Below are positions 58,754 through 64,000 of a stretch of DNA of 64,000 nt, one piece after another; position 1 is the stretch's first letter, and every line of letters starts with the position of its first letter. The position numbers were made by a program, and so were the translations under genes. The notes beneath the pieces are model-generated. The model did no database searches and was not told the DNA's origin. It saw nothing but the letters and a program-made list of their open reading frames with translations. Origin of the DNA: Takifugu bimaculatus (Eukaryota; Chordata; Actinopteri; Tetraodontiformes; Tetraodontidae); the NCBI GenBank assembly GCA_004026145.2, contig CP034989.1:4965749-5029748 (forward strand), given 5' to 3'.

Positions 58754-61700
58754 ATGGACCAAAGCGGTATGTTATATTCACAGAACATTAAAACTGTTTT
58801 GCTAGATACATATATCTCTCTTTCTCTCTTAAATGAAGTGCATTAGCGTAACTGTTTAGATTTCGGTATTCTACCGGACTTGTGATACATATATGGCTCA
58901 ACGAACGCTAGCATTAGCTAAACAGGCTACTATTCAGAAAACCTGGGGCTCGTCTCGCTAAAAGTTCACTAAAGACTATCAATGGCCATGTAATAATAGA
59001 CATATGTTGTAGCTGAGTGTACGCATAAGGAAAGTTAACTCCAAAAACCTAAGCAGTTAAGATATTTAACTGTTGGTAATCGCTAGCTGCATCTGAAGCG
59101 AGGCTTGTGCTAAGTTAGCATAATGCTAAGTTAATACATTACAAGAATAATCACACAATAATCACAAGTCCATTTTCTGAATCTACTGCCTTTGATATCA
59201 AACATGGCTTATAGGGCCGTTACATATGTGCTGCATTTTGTAACTATAAATGACAAGATAATGTGACGACTTCTTTTCCGAAATGTCGCTTACAAATACT
59301 CTGCTGATCTATGGCCTGGTGGGACTTTTCCTGCTTTTTTTTTCATTCATTTTACAAGAATGATTTAAATGTGATATATTGCCCTCTGGACGAATGTTAT
59401 AGCATGCCAGGGTGATTAGTAGTAGTTCTTTAAGTTGAAAGCCATTTTGTACTAGCCTCACTGAAAGCCGTATTTAAACTATAGTTCATGTCACCTTTTC
59501 CACCACAGACAATGATCTTCAAGGAAGCGATGGTTCTGGGAGTTTGGGTGGCCCTGATGTTCGCAGGCGCATCCCTATCAAGCTAATATCCAAGCAGCCC
59601 TTAAGGAGCAAACCTCCACCTCGTACTCAAAGACCCAGCTGCAGACCAACCAAACTTGAGCCTGGTGATGATGGTAACCAGTGACTGAGCAGTACACATT
59701 ATGTTTAAAGACCTTTTTAAAGTCATAGTATTAACTGCTGAGTATAGGAGTTTTGAATCTGTGCTCATCACCCTCTTTGGATCTTTAAATCCAGCTGTTT
59801 AATGCACTTTTAAGACATAGCTGTGTAGATTCTGGTCATTTCTTCAATTTTAAGACTTATTGGGGTCCACAAACACTTTTAAAAAAAGATTTAGTGCTAT
59901 GGTTTGCAAATGGTTGTTTGTGACTGCTGTAGAGGGGAAAATAGCATTTTTAAGCTGTTTGTTACTAAGACTTTAATCATGTAACATGTATTTTGTTGCC
60001 CAATGTCTTAAAACTCCAACAGCTACACTGCCCAGTTTAATCAACCAGTAAAGAGATTCATTGTCATTCGTTGTACTTTTTTCTTTTAAACATGAAGTAA
60101 TTAGTTTGGTAGAACTGTATTTATTTATCTATGGCAAAAAACAGAATAGAAATCTACAAAACAAATTATAACAAATTATAAACAAGGTAGACTGAAAATA
60201 TAGATGTCCGCTCTGTAGTTATCCAAAAATCTTGACACAAGCGATCAATACATTGGTTATCTTTATAGTCACAAACAGGCTTAACTTTATCTAGTGTCTT
60301 TGTTGTTATTGGAGATGAGCAAGTTGAACGTCATCTTTGGTGGTTATTTATTATTCCGCTCTTGCGGCTTATTTTCCATCAATAATTGCCATACGTGTGT
60401 TACAGATAATTTTGGCTTCAAGCAAGAAGAGAGGTTCGCTTGTGGAGCCAAAGCCGTTGATGTGTATCCAGGTCAGAGGAGATTCCCCCAGCCTCTGTTT
60501 TGGGACTATAAGGTGCACAGATCATCATTAATTTAAACACTTATTTCTGTTTCTCAAAATGATTAGACGTGTAATGTGTTAAGTGGCTACCATTGATATT
60601 GATCTTTTTCAATTAATTATTCCAGTTGAATTTGATTGGAGAAAAGGACGATGTACCGATACACTTCTGTGATAAATGCGGTCTTCCTATCCAGATTTAT
60701 GGGCGGATGGTATGTATTCAACATTCAAGTAAATGTTCTTACTTTAAGAGTCCGTCTACAAAGTTCCCTTGTAAATAAACGCTTTTCTAATTTCCCAGAT
60801 CCCATGTAAACATGTTTTCTGCTATGAGTGTGCTTTGTTGCACGAGAAAAAAGGAGAGAAGATGTGCCCGGGGTGAGTTCCTCTATAGGTATATAACAGT
60901 CTAAGGGGCTTGTTCTGCTTGCCTAAACAAGAAAGGTTTGTCATTTATGCTTCAGCGGACTGTCACCTGGGTCACTGTGCAAGATCCCAACAAAACGGGA
61001 CAGGGGACGCCATTTCTAGGGAACCCTTGTCTTGTTCGCTATTCAACTTCCAAATTTTAGTTCTGAACAAGCAGATTTTTACAGCCAGTCACTTTGAATT
61101 TAATTAGTCGTGTAGCTGCAATGGGACTATTTGAGGATATATGGTCACCTTCTTTGTTTTCAAACACATTTAGATCACAAATTAAAACAACATTCCTTAT
61201 TAATGTATATATATCATGTTTCATTTTGTATGAGGAAAGACTCACAAGCTGGGCTATGTGTTAGCCAAGGTAGTTGGTAGTTTTTACGTTGCTGCCCTAA
61301 ATATTTGCCAGAGACATTCAGTAATTCTCCACTGCAGGTGGGTTAATTGCCTTCAAAGTTTTAATCAGATTAATCTGCATTGATGCATTGATTTTGACAG
61401 TCCTTGATACACTACAAAGTAAAAACTACAACCAAAATGTCTGTAGTTTGGCAAACCCTCTCTCCATAGTTACAATTTTTGGGAGGCTCAAAGCGCCTGC
61501 AGACATCTTGGAAATGAAAGTGTCTTAGCACCCTGATTTCTCATAAAGCGATGTCTACCAGCTGGAAATAAAATTCTTGTGTTTTTTTTTTGTAACAAAA
61601 ATCAGTATATGTTCATGTCTTTTCAGGCTCACCCTGTATAACTGCACAGATCCGGTTCAGCGCATTGAGCAGTGCCAGCGTGGTTCCCTCTACATGTGCA

Positions 61701-62635
61701 GTATTGTGCCAGGGTGTAAGCGCACCTACCTCTCCCAGCGTGACTTGCAGGCACATGTCAACCACCGGCACATGAGGGCCGCTAAGTCCTCTGCTACCCG
61801 CCAAGAGTCTGTCCACATGCCCTCTGTACCTGAGGTCCCGGAGCGTTTCCGTATGCATCAGCCTCACTTGGCTAAGAACCACATTCACCTCCCCAACCCC
61901 CTGCAGCATGGCCCACATGACCCCTACAGTCAGCCACCGAACCCACATGAAGCTCCGCCCCCAACCTCGGGGCTGGGGCCTGAGACGTTCCGGATTGCAA
62001 CAGTAACAACTCGAAAGCACAGCAATCTCATCACTGTGCCAATTCAGGACGACTCGTCTTCCTCTCGGGAGCCCCACCCCGGTGGACCAGTTCCTGGTCA
62101 GCCCCCCCATCACCACCCTGGAGACTATCCTGGTCAGCCGCCTGTAGTGTCCCACGCTCATCACATGATGGCACCCCCACAACAGCACTTTGGTCCCCCA
62201 CCTCCCCCACCACCTCCCATCGGCCACCAGATGCCACATCCACCCCAGGCCTCTGGGACTCCCCACATGGTGTACAACCAAGCTCCTCCTCCCCCCATGT
62301 CTTCAGCTCCACCACCAATCACTCCCCCACCAGGCCACATTATGGGCCAGATACCCCCTTACATGAACCATCCACACCAGGGACCACCGCCACAACACAG
62401 TGGGCCCCCTGTTAATGCTCCCCCACCTCATCATTACAATCCCAACTCCATGCAACAATTCCCAGAAGACCAGGGAACCCTCAGTCCCCCGTTCAGTCAA
62501 CCTGGTGGGCTGAGTCCTGGGATGTGGCCTGCTCCAAGAGGACCACCCCCAAGGATGCAAGGTCCTCCTCCTCAACCCCAGATGCCTGGACCACATCACG
62601 CTGATCAGGGTCGCTACCGGCCATACTATCAGTAA
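58754..62635 (+). CDS. cbll1: CBLL1 / Hakai, RING-type E3 ubiquitin ligase
   Basis: Hakai ubiquitinates phosphotyrosine targets such as E-cadherin and is also a subunit of the m6A methyltransferase complex (family knowledge). Six exons: 58754-58766, 59509-59673, 60406-60512, 60626-60709, 60799-60872, 61627-62635; 1452 nt, 483 residues (human 491). Residues: basic [11 protein letters not shown] motif near 25-40; RING ligands C110, C113, C126, H128, C131, C134, C146, C154; Hakai-type C2H2 finger C172, C178, H191, H196; then a long Pro/His-rich disordered tail ending in RYRPYYQ. The first exon encodes only MDQS plus one base, as in other vertebrates (human MDHTDNEL). All junctions are in phase. 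Odd: five extra residues (LTLYN) before the last RING Cys. Confidence 0.96.
60626..60872 (+). CDS. cbll1: cbll1 exons 4-5: RING finger core
   Basis: Exon 4 encodes [20 protein letters not shown] and then QIYGRM. Exon 5 encodes [20 protein letters not shown], then KMCP and two bases of the next codon. Seven of the eight zinc ligands are here; the eighth is in exon 6. Confidence 0.95.
61627..62635 (+). CDS. cbll1: cbll1 exon 6: last RING Cys, C2H2 finger and Pro-rich tail
   Basis: Begins [16 protein letters not shown], then [20 protein letters not shown] and VNHRHM, the Hakai phosphotyrosine-binding (HYB) finger that needs dimerisation. [13 protein letters not shown] is conserved. The rest is Pro-, His- and Met-rich with short poly-Pro runs. 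Stop TAA at 62633-62635. The acceptor is TTTCAG at 61621-61626. Confidence 0.95.
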
Positions 62636-62990
62636 ACTGCCAGTTGAATGAACTAGCAACTTTTTTCTTTCACACCACCTGTATGAATAATGTGATTTAG
62701 ACCTCAGGGTTACAGGATGTAGAATTTTTAATTTTGATAAACAGCTCAAGAAGCAAACATGAATGTTTTGCATTTTCTAGTTACATGTACTAAACATCCT
62801 GCTTAACATATAATAAACTTGGAAAAGAGCAGGAATGTTCCCTTTTGAATGCAGCGTTGTAAATGTTCCTGTATATCTATCAGCTTATCACACACATTGT
62901 ACATTGAAAAACTGAGTGCGTCTGAATAAATTTGTAAACACAGATTTGTATCTTTGCTTTTGTGTGAATAAAAAGTAATCATATTTGCTC
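62636..62990 (+). other. cbll1: cbll1 3' UTR with tandem polyadenylation signals
   Basis: AATAAA occurs at 62812-62817, 62925-62930 and 62967-62972. Use of more than one site is likely but not shown by the sequence. Confidence 0.6.
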
Positions 62991-63339
62991 TGGGGACGCT
63001 GACAGATGTTTGTGTTAACTAAGACAGTTATGACCACAGTTATGACCAACTCTGTTGCTAAGCTGAGTGTTGGCTAATTGTGACTGGGCATGAGAACCTT
63101 GGATTGAAATAGCAATTCAAGACTAGATAGACCTCGATTTTATAAAGATAAAATGCAAGGAACGTGATGTTTAAATTGTTCAGCAGTCCTGAAATGCAGC
63201 CTGATCTTGGGGGCTATCTGATAAAAATCTAATTATCTAAAATACTCCTCTTTGTATCCCTCTTCACTCCCTCTCCATAACTTTACATTTGTACTAGGAC
63301 TGTAAGTATTTTATTCACATTAATGGGCATTTGCATGGT

Positions 63340-63400
63340 GACTTGATTGTGTATCACCAGTCACTTTGGACAAAAGCATCTGCTAAATGGCACACAAAAA
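63340..63400. repeat. teleost SINE/LINE tail fragment
   Basis: CACTTTGGACAAAAGCATCT and then GCTAAATG, matching the common teleost tail 'ctttggataaaagcgtctgctaaatg'. Confidence 0.6.
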
Positions 63401-63446
63401 TATTATGATTAAGAGTTTATAAGAATCCACAAATACAATATTCTGC

Positions 63447-63774
63447 TGTGATGGCCCTGGCCAACATGAGGGCACGGTGGTTTCTCCTTGTGTGTGGTTG
63501 TGTGTTCTGGTTGTGTTTCAGCAGGTTTGGCTCCCTCTGCTGAAGGTGCTGGGCGTGGAGATGGTGTGGCTCCCTGATTGGCCTGCACCTCTAGGAAGGG
63601 CTTAAAAGAGGCTCTGAACTTCCTGCTCGGGGTCTCCCTGAGTTGCAGCCGTGACCTGCCACATGGCCTTTTTCTTTTTTTGTTTGTAGAATAAAACCTC
63701 TCTGAAAATGCAAGGTGCTGCTTGGATTTCCCCTTTTCCTATTTACTTGTGATCCTCACGAGCTGATCATAACA
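63447..63774 (+). mobile_element. possible solo LTR
   Basis: About 328 bases starting TGTGATGGCC and ending TCATAACA (TG...CA), with a TATA-like CTTAAAAGAGG at about 63600-63610 and AATAAA at 63690-63695. No clean target duplication was found and no internal retroviral-type region is present. Confidence 0.3.
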
Positions 63775-63789
63775 CTACATTTGTGCTAA

Positions 63790-63875
63790 AATATTGAATT
63801 GAATTGAATCAGATTTATTGCCATTGTTCAGGTTTATTGCCATGAATCAGGTTTATTGCCATTGAATCAGGTTAT
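63790..63875. repeat. short tandem 'GAATCAGGTTTATTGCCATT' repeat
   Basis: Three to four imperfect copies of a unit containing TTTATTGCCATTG, about 22-26 bases each. Confidence 0.75.
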
Positions 63876-64000
63876 TGCAATATGCCCTTTAATGTCCTTA
63901 ATTAGCTGCATAATGGTTGGTTATGACACATTGTGCGACCTCTTTAAGATGAACACTCAAGTGTGTTTTAAGAACTTCCTTCCAAAATATGTTTAAACAA

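Noticed and set aside
61613..62281. 222-residue ORF on the - strand opposite cbll1 exon 6
   Set aside because: Shadow of the Pro/His-rich coding exon, with no family resemblance.
62303..62773. 156-residue ORF on the - strand
   Set aside because: Also a complement of cbll1 exon 6 and its 3' UTR.

Overview
This is a stretch of a ray-finned (teleost) fish nuclear genome. The evidence is spliced genes with GT-AG introns, protein sequences close to vertebrate orthologues, and interspersed repeats typical of teleosts (Tc1-like, Tigger/pogo-like and hAT DNA elements, and a Rex6/R4-like non-LTR element). The species could not be named.

Three protein-coding genes were rebuilt by matching translations to known protein families and checking every splice phase. 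(1) sbf1 (MTMR5), + strand, 10085-39706: 40 coding exons, numbered 2 to 41, running from just after the missing first coding exon to the stop. The order is uDENN, cDENN, dDENN, SBF2, GRAM, myotubularin pseudophosphatase, coiled coil, PH. (2) ppp6r2 (SAPS2), - strand, 43652-55476: 22 coding exons, plus one or two probable 5' untranslated exons reaching about 58.1 kb. (3) cbll1 (Hakai), + strand, 58754-62635: 6 coding exons. sbf1 and ppp6r2 converge and ppp6r2 and cbll1 diverge from a shared CpG-rich promoter region. sbf1 and ppp6r2 are also neighbours in mammals.

Layout: 1-10.1 kb is probably sbf1 intron 1 and holds only repeats (Tigger-like MITE, TTTC microsatellite, Tc1 nested in hAT debris). 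10.1-39.7 kb is sbf1, with a broken LINE in intron 5, a second LINE scrap in intron 9, and DNA transposon fossils in introns 13, 21 and 36. 39.7-43.7 kb is the two facing 3' UTRs and a CA repeat. 43.7-58.2 kb is ppp6r2, with a third Tigger-like element that keeps a transposase DNA-binding fragment, a 0.6 kb TCTCC minisatellite and a hAT element. 58.2-63 kb is cbll1. The rest is repeat-derived, including a possible solo LTR.

Points of most interest: a one-base insertion that breaks the ppp6r2 frame at about codon 603; a GC-AG intron in ppp6r2; a five-residue insertion between the last two zinc ligands of the Hakai RING finger; a (TG)n tract against the sbf1 exon 27 acceptor; and several transposons with exact ends and target-site duplications. 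The genes share no pathway: SBF1 is a DENN/myotubularin membrane-traffic regulator, PPP6R2 a PP6 phosphatase scaffold, CBLL1 an E3 ligase and m6A-writer subunit. I found no sign of an undescribed multi-gene system.
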